Part shown: piece after piece, positions 1 through 6,191 of the stretch
Position numbering within the stretch: the first letter of the stretch is position 1
Layout of the letters: the number at the start of each line of letters is the position of its first letter
NCBI GenBank assembly: GCA_002898935.1
Contig: BEII01000049.1
Coordinates: 1-8,264, forward strand
Direction: 5' to 3'
Source: a bacterium HR32
GTDB lineage: Bacteria > Sysuimicrobiota > Sysuimicrobiia > Sysuimicrobiales > Sysuimicrobiaceae
Length of the DNA stretch: 8,264 nucleotides
Translations under genes and position numbers: made by a program
The notes under the pieces: generated by a model
The model's input: only the letters and a program-made list of their open reading frames with translations
Told to the model about the DNA's origin: nothing
The model's database searches: none

Positions 1-84
1 GGGTTCCGGCCGCTGGGGGTGGAGGACGAGGCCGAGGTGGCCTGGCGCAAGGACCTCCTGCGCAAGTTCGGGTACAAGCTGTAG
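1..84 (+). CDS. C-terminal end of an unidentified protein (5' end outside window)
   Basis: An open frame runs from base 1 to a TAG at 82-84 and gives 27 residues ending in LRKFGYKL. The segment is charged and looks like a normal protein C-terminus (acidic stretch VEDEAEVAW, then basic). It is too short to assign to a family. The stop lies only 7 bases before the GTG of the amidohydrolase, so the two genes are probably co-transcribed and perhaps translationally coupled. That it is coding is inferred from the tight spacing and the high-GC codon pattern; no motif was recognised. Confidence 0.55.
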   Translation, partial: GFRPLGVEDEAEVAWRKDLLRKFGYKL

Positions 85-91
85 GCGCGCG

Positions 92-1000
92 GTGCGTCCC
101 TTCCCGGTGATTGACGCCCACGTCCACCTGGTGACCCCGCGCATGGTGGAGCGCGGGGTCCGCCCCACGGCCCCCATCCGTGCCCCGGCCCTGGAGGCCG
201 CGGCCCGGGCCCGGCAGCGCAGGCTGCGCGACCTCCCTGGCGAGACGCTCGAGGAGATCGCGGCCTGGTGGGAGCGGCAGCTGGATGCCCATGGCATCGC
301 CGCGGCGTTCTTCATCGCGGTGGGCGAGGCCAACGAGGAACTGGCGGAGTTCTGCGCCCTCAACCCCAACCGCTTCTTCGGGTGGGGAAGCCTCCAAGAT
401 CCCCTTCATCCGGATGCGGCCCGGATCGTGGCCCGGTTCCCGGAGTGGGGGCTGCGAGGCCTGAAGCTGTACCCGCCCACCCAGCGGTTCTGGGCCAGCG
501 ACCGGGCGGTGTTCCCCGTCTACGAGAAGGCCGCGGAGCTCGGGATCCCGGTGCTCTTCCACTTCGGGGTCACGGTGGCGCCTCTGTACGACCTCACCTA
601 CGCCAACCCGCTCAACTTGTCCGCGGCCCTCAAGCAGTTCCCGGAGGTGACCTTCGGGATCGCCCACTTCGGCGCCGGGTTTTTGCGGGAGACCCTGCTC
701 CTCGCCTACCACACGGAGAACCTCTTCGTGGACACCTCCGGGACCAACAACTGGCGGGAGTACGTGCCCGGGAACCCTTCGCTGGAGTCCATCTTCGCCG
801 ACGCGCTCCGGGCCTTCGGACCGCACCGGGTGGTGTTCGGCACCGACACCGCGGTGGGGCCGTACCGGGGGCAGATTTTGCAGGAGCAACTGGAGATCTT
901 GGAGCGCCTGGGCTTGTCGGAGGAGGAGCGGGCCGCGGTGATGGGCGGAAACGCCCGGAGGCTGTTCCGTCTTGAAGCTCCTGCGGCGGCAGGGCGGTGA
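92..1000 (+). CDS. Metal-dependent amidohydrolase (amidohydrolase 2 / ACMSD-like family)
   Basis: This 302-residue protein has the layout of the amidohydrolase 2 family (PF04909-type TIM barrels), which hydrolyse or decarboxylate small carboxylic substrates using a bound divalent metal. Visible motifs in order are the N-terminal metal site DAHVH (H10, H12), GLKLYPP around residue 123, FHFG (H157), AHFGAG (H192) and the C-terminal acid in FGTDT (D252). The end, GGNARRLFRL, is the family's usual last helix, so the protein looks complete. The substrate cannot be told from sequence. The GTG at 92 places the metal motif at residue 8, as is normal; no good Shine-Dalgarno is visible, so coupling to the upstream stop 7 bases away is likely. 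A later in-frame GTG at 107 would cut directly into the metal motif and is unlikely. The following gene starts 3 bases after this stop in the same frame. Confidence 0.88.
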   Translation: MRPFPVIDAHVHLVTPRMVERGVRPTAPIRAPALEAAARARQRRLRDLPGETLEEIAAWWERQLDAHGIAAAFFIAVGEANEELAEFCALNPNRFFGWGSLQDPLHPDAARIVARFPEWGLRGLKLYPPTQRFWASDRAVFPVYEKAAELGIPVLFHFGVTVAPLYDLTYANPLNLSAALKQFPEVTFGIAHFGAGFLRETLLLAYHTENLFVDTSGTNNWREYVPGNPSLESIFADALRAFGPHRVVFGTDTAVGPYRGQILQEQLEILERLGLSEEERAAVMGGNARRLFRLEAPAAAGR

Positions 1001-1003
1001 GGG

Positions 1004-1504
1004 GTGCGGGCGGAGGTGCGCCTGATCGAGGAGGTCCTGCGGCGGGACCTCCCGGTTCTCGGCGTGTGCCTGGGGAGCCAGCTGCTCGCGGCGGCGCTGG
1101 GGGCGCGGGTCCGGCCGGGTTCGGACCCGGAGGTCGGGTGGCTCCCGGTTGAGCTGGAGGAGGGGGCGGCCGAGGACCGCCTGTTTTCGGGGCTTCCGCG
1201 GCGCTTTGTGGCCTTCCACTGGCACGGGGACGTCTTCGACGTCCCAGCCGGGGCCACCGGGCTCGCCCGCAGCGAGCGGACGCCCCACCAGGCCTTCCGG
1301 TACGGCGACCGCGCGTACGGGCTCCTGTTCCACCTGGAGGTGGACGGGAGCACGGTCCGGGCCATGGTGGAGGCTTTCCCGGAAGACCTCCTGCGGGCCG
1401 GGGTGGACCCGGAAGAGGTGAGTTCGGCCGCGGAAAGATACCTTCCCGGGCTTCGGTCCTGCGGCGCGGTCGTCTTCGGACGGTGGGCGGACCTGCTCGG
1501 ATGA
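1004..1504 (+). CDS. Class I glutamine amidotransferase, N-terminally truncated
   Basis: The 166 residues match the middle and end of stand-alone class I glutamine amidotransferases (GMP-synthase-like). They include the nucleophile elbow GVCLGSQLLAAALGA with C22, the segment FHWHGD around 71-76, and YGLLFHLE with H110 and E112 completing the Cys-His-Glu triad. Such proteins normally run to about 230-240 residues and begin with roughly 75 residues that include the first strands and a GGP-type oxyanion motif. That part is absent: the frame opens directly at the helix before the nucleophile strand (IEEVLRRDLPVLG). The frame upstream is closed by the amidohydrolase stop at 998-1000, so no longer in-frame start exists. 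The GTG at 1004 has no clear Shine-Dalgarno. The gene may be a decayed remnant left by a deletion or an unusual short form. It converges on sppA with a gap of 28 bases. Confidence 0.72.
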   Translation: MRAEVRLIEEVLRRDLPVLGVCLGSQLLAAALGARVRPGSDPEVGWLPVELEEGAAEDRLFSGLPRRFVAFHWHGDVFDVPAGATGLARSERTPHQAFRYGDRAYGLLFHLEVDGSTVRAMVEAFPEDLLRAGVDPEEVSSAAERYLPGLRSCGAVVFGRWADLLG

Positions 1505-1532
1505 GCTCGCCCGCGCAGGCGGAGGTCCGGCT

Positions 1533-2492
1533 TCAGGGCGGCACCATCAGGTACTGGAGGCTGAAGGGCTGCTCGGGGCGGAGGTCGGGCAGTCCACCGG
1601 CCCGCAGTCGCAAATCCAGCAGGTTGCCCAGCCAGCCTGCCCCCGTGTACTCCACCACCCGGGCCCGGGAGAGGCGGGCGAGCTGCAGGGCGGTGGACAC
1701 CGCGTCGTCGAAGGACCCCAGGGCGTCCACCAGGCCCAGCCGGTACGCTTGCGCCCCCGTGTACACCCGGCCGTCGGCCAGGCGGAGGACCCGGGTGCGG
1801 TCCATGCGTCGTCCCTGGGCCACCACGTCCACGAACCGCCCGTACGCTTCGTCCACCAGCTTCTGGAACAGAGCTGCCTCCTCCGCGGTCAGGGCCCGGG
1901 CCGGGTTGCCCATGTCCTTGAACCGCCCGCTCTTGAACACCACGGTGCGCAACCCGACCCTGCGGTTGAACTCCTCCAGGTTCGGGAGGACCACGATCAC
2001 CCCGATGCTGCCCGTCAGGGTCGAGGGGTCGGCCACGATGCGGTCCGCGGCTGCGGCCACGTAGTAGCCGCCCGAGGCCGTCACCTCGGTCATCAGGGCC
2101 ACCACGGGCTTGCCCGTCCGGCGGAGCTGGAGGATCTCCTCGTGGATGCGTGCGCTCCCCACCACCGAGCCGCCGGGGGTGTTGAGTTCCACGATCACCG
2201 CCTTCACGGCAGGGTCGCGGCGGGCGCGGTCCAGCAGCTCGGCCACGCGTCGCGCGGAGGTGGCCGGGCCGAAGGGCAGCAGCCCCCCGCCCTCCTGGCT
2301 GATGGGGCCGGTGAGGCGCACGAGCGCGATCTTGTCCGGGCCTTCGCCCGTGACCCACCGCTCGCCCCGGCCCGTCGGACCGGGGAGCCGGGACCCCAGG
2401 GCGAAGCCCACCGCGGCACCCACGAGGCCGGCGGCGACCAGCGCCACGACCGCCAAGCTCACGCCCGCGACCACCACCACGCTGCGCTGCAC
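1533..2492 (-). CDS. sppA: Signal peptide peptidase SppA (S49 family, single-domain form)
   Basis: This membrane-anchored serine protease degrades cleaved signal peptides and damaged membrane peptides. The protein is 319 residues with the chosen GTG at 2492, close to the roughly 335 residues of the short bacterial form. Residues 4-31 form one N-terminal transmembrane anchor (SVVVVAGVSLAVVALVAAG). The S49 core follows: NTPGG at 104-108, TASGGYYVAAAAD with the likely nucleophile S140, GSIGVI at 161-166, and KSGRFKD with the likely general base K192. The 52-residue Ser-to-Lys spacing equals that reported for Bacillus subtilis SppA (S147/K199). The start is set by a strong Shine-Dalgarno 6 bases upstream and by the anchor directly after it. 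The open frame continues 50 codons further, but that part reads into the insertion sequence and is unlikely to be native. The promoter must lie in the 83 bases left before the IS, or within the IS. Confidence 0.9.
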   Translation of the reverse strand: MQRSVVVVAGVSLAVVALVAAGLVGAAVGFALGSRLPGPTGRGERWVTGEGPDKIALVRLTGPISQEGGGLLPFGPATSARRVAELLDRARRDPAVKAVIVELNTPGGSVVGSARIHEEILQLRRTGKPVVALMTEVTASGGYYVAAAADRIVADPSTLTGSIGVIVVLPNLEEFNRRVGLRTVVFKSGRFKDMGNPARALTAEEAALFQKLVDEAYGRFVDVVAQGRRMDRTRVLRLADGRVYTGAQAYRLGLVDALGSFDDAVSTALQLARLSRARVVEYTGAGWLGNLLDLRLRAGGLPDLRPEQPFSLQYLMVPP

Positions 2493-2498
2493 GGACTG

Positions 2499-2507
2499 CA
2501 CCTCCCC
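2499..2507 (-). promoter_or_regulatory. Ribosome binding site of sppA
   Basis: On the - strand this reads GGGGAGGTG, six bases before the GTG at 2492. It decides the start of sppA against the longer frame that opens at 2642 inside the insertion sequence. Confidence 0.7.
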
Positions 2508-2571
2508 GCTTCCCTGCTCCCACCTTAGGCGAGCCACGGCGGCGGCCACAAGGGTTGTCGACCCTGCGACG

Positions 2572-2575
2572 CTAG
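2572..2575. repeat. CTAG target-site duplication, left copy
   Basis: CTAG directly abuts the left inverted repeat and is matched by CTAG directly after the right inverted repeat. Since the tetramer is palindromic, duplication and inverted-repeat membership cannot be separated from this copy alone. Confidence 0.6.
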
Positions 2576-2592
2576 GAGCCTGTCTCGGAAAT
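2576..2592 (+). repeat. Left inverted repeat of the insertion sequence
   Basis: The sequence GAGCCTGTCTCGGAAAT pairs with the reverse complement of the right end, GAGCCTGTCCAGGAAAT. The first nine bases and the last six are identical, with two mismatches between them. Homology stops after this point. Confidence 0.85.
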
Positions 2593-2712
2593 GGGTTCGA
2601 GAAAGGGCGGGCGGGGTCCTTAGGGCGCGAGGAGGGTGGCATCAGGGACGGTAGAGCGAGGAGTGGCGGTGAGGAGGGGAGACGTCAGGGAGAGCATCGG
2701 AAGGGGTTGGGG

Positions 2713-4089
2713 TCAAGTTGCCAGCAGAGGCTGCAGGCGATGGCGTACGGCGTAGAGTTTGCGGAGGTTGTGGGCACAGGCCACCAGCAGCCATTCCGCG
2801 CGGACCTTGACCAGACCGCGGAAGGAGAACTGTCGGAACCCCAAGGCAGCCTTGATCTGGCCCAACACGGGCTCCACGGTGCACTTGCGGAGGTTGTACA
2901 GAGCTCTGCCCAGGCGGGTGCGGAGCTTACGGCGCATGCGATCTCGCACGGACAGGCTCTTGGGGAGGCGCCCTCGGGGGGCAGGCGGAAGGGGCTGGGT
3001 GTGCCGCAGTTTGTCCGGGCTGATGAGGGGGTCGATGCCTTGCGCGGCCAGGGCCAGGACGTTGGCTTCGCTGAAATATCCGGCATCGGCCAACACCCGG
3101 CGGGGCAAGGAGCCTGTGTTGCGCTGAATCTGTTGGGTGAGGGGCACCAGGTGGGGGGCGTCTGCGGCTTGCGGGCTGACCTCGGCGGCGAGGATGAGTT
3201 GGTGGCTTCCTTCCACCGCCACCTGGACGTTGTAGGCCTGCACGAAGGCCCCGCTGGGGTCCTTCATGATCCGGGAGTCGGGGTCGGTGAAGTTGTACTG
3301 GGCCCGGGCAGCAGGCCTGGCCTGGGCAGGATCCCGCCGGGGCCGGCCCCGGCGGGGGTGCTGTGGATCCGGGAGCGGGCCGGAAGCCTGCGCCTGCTCG
3401 GCGGCCTTGCGGCGAGCTTGTGCTTCCAGGGCGGCTTTGGCTTCCCGGATCCGCTTCAAGCGGCTTTCCCGCCGCCGGAGCTCTTCGGGCAGCTCGTCCC
3501 CAGAGCGGTCAGGCCCGTAGCGGGCGTCCTCCGCGGCATCCACTTGCTCGGCCCGCTCCAGCATCTTGCGGACTTCTTCGCTCAAGCGGGCCTCCTCCTG
3601 GGTCATGCGCCCATAGCTCATGGCCTTGTGCTTGCTGGCGTTGGCTCGGATCTTCGTCCCGTCCAACGCCACGTACCCCAGCTTGACCAGCCCCGCCTCC
3701 TGAGCCAACCGCAACACCTCATAGAACAGCTGGCTCAAGGCCTGCAGGTGCCGCCGGCGAAACTCGCTCAGGGTGCGGAAGTCCGGGGTGTTGCCCGCAC
3801 TCAAGACCCGGAAAGCCACGTCTTCGTGCAGCCGCTGAGCGATCTTCCGGGAGCTGTACACCCCCTTGCAGTAGGCGTACAGCAGCACCTTCACCAGCAT
3901 CACCGGGTCGTAGGGCGGAGCCCCTCGCAGCTCGTCCTCGTACTCCTCCTCGATGGCGTGGAGGGGGAAGCTGTCCACCAGGTCGCTGATGAAGTACGCC
4001 AGGTGCCCCTCAGGAAGCCACTCTTGCAAGGAGGGAGGGAGGAGCAGCAACTGATGGGGATGGTAAGGCCGGTATTGTTTGCTCCGCAT
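2713..4089 (-). CDS. IS1182-type DDE transposase
   Basis: This 458-residue transposase catalyses cut-and-paste or copy movement of the surrounding element. Its N-terminal domain (about 1-115) is the DUF772/InsH-like DNA-binding part, with LLPPSLQEWLPEGHLAYF at 16-33 and the conserved FRTLSEFRRRH near 104-114. The catalytic domain has D143 in ALDGTKIRANAS, D335 in LADAGYFSEANV and E406 in VEPVLGQIKAALGFRQF. The stretch MSYGRM at 157-162 followed by a charged helical insert rich in Arg, Glu and Ala (about 165-235) is typical of this family. No frameshift or internal stop is present and all three acidic residues are in place, so it may be active. The ATG at 4089 gives the usual family N-terminus; upstream only a weak GGAATGG-type binding site is visible. 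It is transcribed toward sppA and away from phoX. Confidence 0.93.
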   Translation of the reverse strand: MRSKQYRPYHPHQLLLLPPSLQEWLPEGHLAYFISDLVDSFPLHAIEEEYEDELRGAPPYDPVMLVKVLLYAYCKGVYSSRKIAQRLHEDVAFRVLSAGNTPDFRTLSEFRRRHLQALSQLFYEVLRLAQEAGLVKLGYVALDGTKIRANASKHKAMSYGRMTQEEARLSEEVRKMLERAEQVDAAEDARYGPDRSGDELPEELRRRESRLKRIREAKAALEAQARRKAAEQAQASGPLPDPQHPRRGRPRRDPAQARPAARAQYNFTDPDSRIMKDPSGAFVQAYNVQVAVEGSHQLILAAEVSPQAADAPHLVPLTQQIQRNTGSLPRRVLADAGYFSEANVLALAAQGIDPLISPDKLRHTQPLPPAPRGRLPKSLSVRDRMRRKLRTRLGRALYNLRKCTVEPVLGQIKAALGFRQFSFRGLVKVRAEWLLVACAHNLRKLYAVRHRLQPLLAT

Positions 4090-4115
4090 ACCATTCCATT
4101 CGCGGAGCCTGGCTC

Positions 4116-4138
4116 AAATCCCTGCTCTGCGGGGATTT
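4116..4138. other. Hairpin inside the right end of the insertion sequence
   Basis: AAATCCC at 4116-4122 pairs with GGGATTT at 4132-4138. The stem extends inward through one G-T wobble and two G-C pairs to a 3-base loop, giving about 10 bp. It lies 27-49 bases upstream of the transposase ATG and overlaps the inner 4 bases of the right inverted repeat. Many insertion sequences carry such terminal stems to block translation of transcripts entering from outside; that role is inferred here. Confidence 0.45.
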
Positions 4139-4151
4139 CCTGGACAGGCTC
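4135..4151 (-). repeat. Right inverted repeat of the insertion sequence
   Basis: Read on the - strand this is GAGCCTGTCCAGGAAAT, matching 15 of 17 bases of the left end. It is followed immediately by CTAG. Confidence 0.85.
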
Positions 4152-4155
4152 CTAG
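4152..4155. repeat. CTAG target-site duplication, right copy
   Basis: CTAG directly follows the right inverted repeat and mirrors the copy at the left end. Joining the flanks through one CTAG reconstructs a plausible uninterrupted sppA-phoX intergenic region of about 112 bp. Confidence 0.6.
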
Positions 4156-4172
4156 AGAGGGGACAGGCTTAC

Positions 4173-4179
4173 GGAGGTG
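4173..4179 (+). promoter_or_regulatory. Ribosome binding site of phoX
   Basis: GGAGGTG lies 5 bases before the GTG at 4185 and is the best evidence for that start, which would otherwise be doubtful because of the unusual N-terminal residues. It lies outside the insertion sequence, so translation of phoX is intact even if its promoter was displaced. Confidence 0.7.
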
Positions 4180-4184
4180 CTGGT

Positions 4185-6089
4185 GTGCCCGACGTGCGGG
4201 ACGCGTGGCTGTCGGTGTGCCGGTGGAAGTGCGACTTCGCGTGTGCCCGACCTCGGAGATCACCTCCAAGCAGTCCGTCCTTCGAGCAAGTGCTGGAGGA
4301 AGCTCTGACCCGTCGGGACTTCCTCCGATGGGCGCTGGGCGCCACGTTGGTGCTGGCAGCGCCTGCGTGGCTGGAGGGGGTGGCCCACGCGGCACCGGTG
4401 GGGTTCACGCCCGTGCGCTTGAGCCGCGAGGACCGCGTGACAGTGCCCGGAGGGTACGTGGCGCAGGTCCTGGTGCGCTGGGGCGACCCCCTGTTCCCGG
4501 ACGCACCCCCCTTCGAGCCCGGGCGCCTCAGGCCGGAAGCCCAGGCGCTGCAGTTCGGCTACAACTGCGACTTCGTGGCCTTCCTGCCCCTGCCCGCGGG
4601 CACCCCACAGGCCGGGGCAGGCCTGCTGTGGGTGAACCACGAGTACACCGACCCTAGGCGTATGTTCGGCCACGACCCCGAGGGACAGCCGACCCGCGAG
4701 AACGTGGACACCGAGCTCGCCGCCCACGGCGGTTCGGTGGTGGAGGTGCGGAGGGGTGCGGATGGCTCTTGGTCGGTCCTCCGGTCCGCCCCGTTCAACC
4801 GTCGGGTGACGGGCGAGACGCTGTGCCTGATCACCGGACCCGCGGCCGGCCACGAGTGGCTGCGCACGCGAGAGGATCCCACGGGGACACGGGTGCGGGG
4901 AACTCTGAACAACTGCGCGGGTGGGAAGACGCTTTGGGGGACCGTACTCACCTGCGAGGAGAACTTCCACGCGTACTTTGCCAACGCGGGGTCGCTGGCC
5001 CCGGACGACCCTCGGACGCGGGTGCACGCCCGGTACGGAATCCCGCGCGGAGCGAGTCCACGGCGCTGGGAAATCCACCACAAGCGTTTCGACGTTTCCC
5101 AGGAACCCAACGAGCCCTTCCGGTTCGGCTGGGTAGTGGAGGTCGACCCCTCCGATCCCACCTCCGTGCCGCGGAAGCGCACGGCACTCGGTCGCTTCCG
5201 GCACGAGGGCGCGACGGTGGTGGTCAGCCGGGACGGACAGGTCGTGGTGTACTCGGGGGACGACGACCGGTTCGAGTACGTGTACAAGTTCGTGTCGCGC
5301 GAGCGCTACCGCCCGGGAGATCGGTCGCAGAACCTGACTCTGCTGGACGAGGGTACCCTCTTCGTCGCGCGGTTCCACCCGGATGGGACCGGCGCTTGGC
5401 TTCCGCTGGTGTTTGGCTCCGGGCCCCTCACCCCGGAGAACGGGTTCCACAGCCAGGCGGAGGTGCTGCTGAACACCCGCGGTGCGGCGGACTCGCTGGG
5501 CCCCACGAAGATGGACCGTCCGGAAGACATCGAGGCGAACCCCGTGACCGGCGCGGTCTACGTGGTGTGCACCAACAACACCCAGCGGACGCCGGAGCAG
5601 GTGGACGCCGCCAACCCGCGGCCGCGCAACCGGCACGGCCACGTCCTCGAGATCTTCGAGGAAGGAGGGGACCACGCCGCCACACAATTCCGGTGGCGGG
5701 TGTTTCTCCTGTGCGGAGATCCCCGGGAGGCGGACACGGACTTCGCGGGGTTCCCGAAGGACTGGGTGAGCCCCATCAGCTGTCCCGACAACGTCGCCTT
5801 CGACCAGGCCGGGAACCTGTGGATCGCCACGGACGGCCAGGCGGCCACCTTGGGCTACAACGACGCCCTGTACGTCACGCCGGTGTTCGGCCCCGAACGG
5901 GGCCGCGTGCGCCAGTTCCTCAGCGGCCCGGTGGGGTGCGAGGTGTGCGGCCCGGAGTTCTCCCCGGACGGCCGGACCCTGTTCTGCGCTATCCAGCATC
6001 CCACGGGCCGGTGGCCTGACGGCGGTCTCCCGCCCAAGCCGTCGGTGGTGGCGGTGCGACACCGCGCGGGCCGTGTGGTCGGGACGTAG
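4185..6089 (+). CDS. phoX: PhoX-type alkaline phosphatase (DUF839), Tat-exported
   Basis: PhoX enzymes release inorganic phosphate from phosphomonoesters outside the cytoplasmic membrane with an Fe/Ca cofactor. This 634-residue protein carries a Tat signal: TRRDFLRW at 42-49, a hydrophobic stretch to about 65 and a likely AHA cleavage near 67-69. The preceding SPSFEQVLEEAL matches the conserved pre-Tat segment of the family. Family landmarks follow: WVNHEYT (149-155), NNCAGGKTLWGT (242-253), LTCEENFHAYF with C257 and E258 (the Cys-Glu pair that binds iron in characterised PhoX), RHEGATVVV (E341), MDRPEDIEANP (E447), SCPDNVAFD and GPEFSPDGRTLF with QHP near the C-terminus. The protein looks complete. 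The first 25 residues include VCRWKCDFAC, which is unusual. The gene lies just upstream of pstS and downstream of the insertion sequence, so its native promoter is probably separated from it. Assignment is firm; Ca dependence and substrate range are family knowledge. Confidence 0.9.
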   Translation: MPDVRDAWLSVCRWKCDFACARPRRSPPSSPSFEQVLEEALTRRDFLRWALGATLVLAAPAWLEGVAHAAPVGFTPVRLSREDRVTVPGGYVAQVLVRWGDPLFPDAPPFEPGRLRPEAQALQFGYNCDFVAFLPLPAGTPQAGAGLLWVNHEYTDPRRMFGHDPEGQPTRENVDTELAAHGGSVVEVRRGADGSWSVLRSAPFNRRVTGETLCLITGPAAGHEWLRTREDPTGTRVRGTLNNCAGGKTLWGTVLTCEENFHAYFANAGSLAPDDPRTRVHARYGIPRGASPRRWEIHHKRFDVSQEPNEPFRFGWVVEVDPSDPTSVPRKRTALGRFRHEGATVVVSRDGQVVVYSGDDDRFEYVYKFVSRERYRPGDRSQNLTLLDEGTLFVARFHPDGTGAWLPLVFGSGPLTPENGFHSQAEVLLNTRGAADSLGPTKMDRPEDIEANPVTGAVYVVCTNNTQRTPEQVDAANPRPRNRHGHVLEIFEEGGDHAATQFRWRVFLLCGDPREADTDFAGFPKDWVSPISCPDNVAFDQAGNLWIATDGQAATLGYNDALYVTPVFGPERGRVRQFLSGPVGCEVCGPEFSPDGRTLFCAIQHPTGRWPDGGLPPKPSVVAVRHRAGRVVGT

Positions 6090-6108
6090 CCGTGGCAGGT
6101 AAGGCGCC

Positions 6109-6147
6109 TTATGGATCCGTTAACACGTTCTTCTCTCCACCTTCACC
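6109..6147 (+). promoter_or_regulatory. Pho-box-like array of four 11-bp-spaced hexamers upstream of pstS
   Basis: Hexamers start at 6109 (TTATGG), 6120 (TTAACA), 6131 (TTCTCT) and 6142 (TTCACC), exactly 11 bp apart. Against the Gram-positive PhoP consensus TT(A/C/T)A(C/T)A they match 3, 6, 4 and 5 of 6 positions. The array ends 44 bases before the pstS ATG, leaving room for a promoter core and the Shine-Dalgarno. No clear -10 element could be picked. The perfect 10-bp palindrome AAGGCGCCTT at 6101-6110 overlaps its left edge. Binding by a PhoP/PhoB-type regulator is inferred. Confidence 0.5.
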
Positions 6148-6177
6148 GGCGCCAGGGACCATGGGTGCGACGAGAGC

Positions 6178-6187
6178 AAAGGAGGTG
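6178..6187 (+). promoter_or_regulatory. Ribosome binding site of pstS
   Basis: AAAGGAGGTG is a near-perfect Shine-Dalgarno whose core GGAGG ends 6 bases before the ATG at 6192. It rules out the longer in-frame ATG at 6111, which lacks such a site and would put 27 extra residues before the signal peptide. Confidence 0.8.
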
Positions 6188-6191
6188 CGAG

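Larger units (their letters stand above)
2576..4151 (-). mobile_element. IS1182-like insertion sequence, apparently intact
   Basis: The 1576-bp element is bounded by 17-bp imperfect inverted repeats (15 of 17 identical). It is flanked on both sides by CTAG, which is best read as a 4-bp target duplication. It carries one uninterrupted transposase gene on the - strand, about 62 bp from the right end and 137 bp from the left. The size, single gene and transposase type fit the IS1182 group. Because CTAG is its own reverse complement, the flanks could alternatively be the outermost 4 bp of the inverted repeats (element 2572-4155). The 137 bases between the transposase stop and the left end are purine-rich and hold no gene I can support. 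The element lies between the divergent genes sppA and phoX, 29 bases upstream of the phoX ribosomal start once the right CTAG is counted. Confidence 0.88.

Noticed and set aside
1505..1532. Bidirectional terminator between the convergent amidotransferase and sppA genes
   Set aside because: Only 28 bases separate the stops, and no stem longer than about 4-5 bp or T-run could be found.
706..2523. 605-codon open frame on the - strand
   Set aside because: It is antisense to the amidohydrolase and amidotransferase and out of frame with sppA. The translation is Arg/Gly/Pro-rich with no motifs, as expected for shadow frames in GC-rich DNA.
2523..2565. sigma-70-type promoter for sppA (TTGTGG and CTAAGG, 17 bases apart on the - strand)
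   Set aside because: Both hexamers match the consensus poorly, and GC-rich DNA gives many such weak pairs.
2110..4155. 681-codon open frame on the + strand across sppA and the IS
   Set aside because: It is antisense to two well-supported genes and crosses the IS boundary, so it cannot be one native gene.
4260..6062. 600-codon open frame on the - strand opposite phoX
   Set aside because: It is a shadow of phoX. The composition is His/Arg/Gly-rich and no family features are visible.
6101..6110. AAGGCGCCTT as an operator or terminator
   Set aside because: It is a perfect 10-bp palindrome but has no loop and no T-run, and GGCGCC also recurs at 6148-6153. Short GC palindromes are common at this base composition.
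6111..6191. Longer pstS start at the ATG at 6111
   Set aside because: It would overlap the Pho-box-like array, lacks a ribosome site and adds 27 charged residues before the signal peptide; the ATG at 6192 has AAAGGAGGTG.
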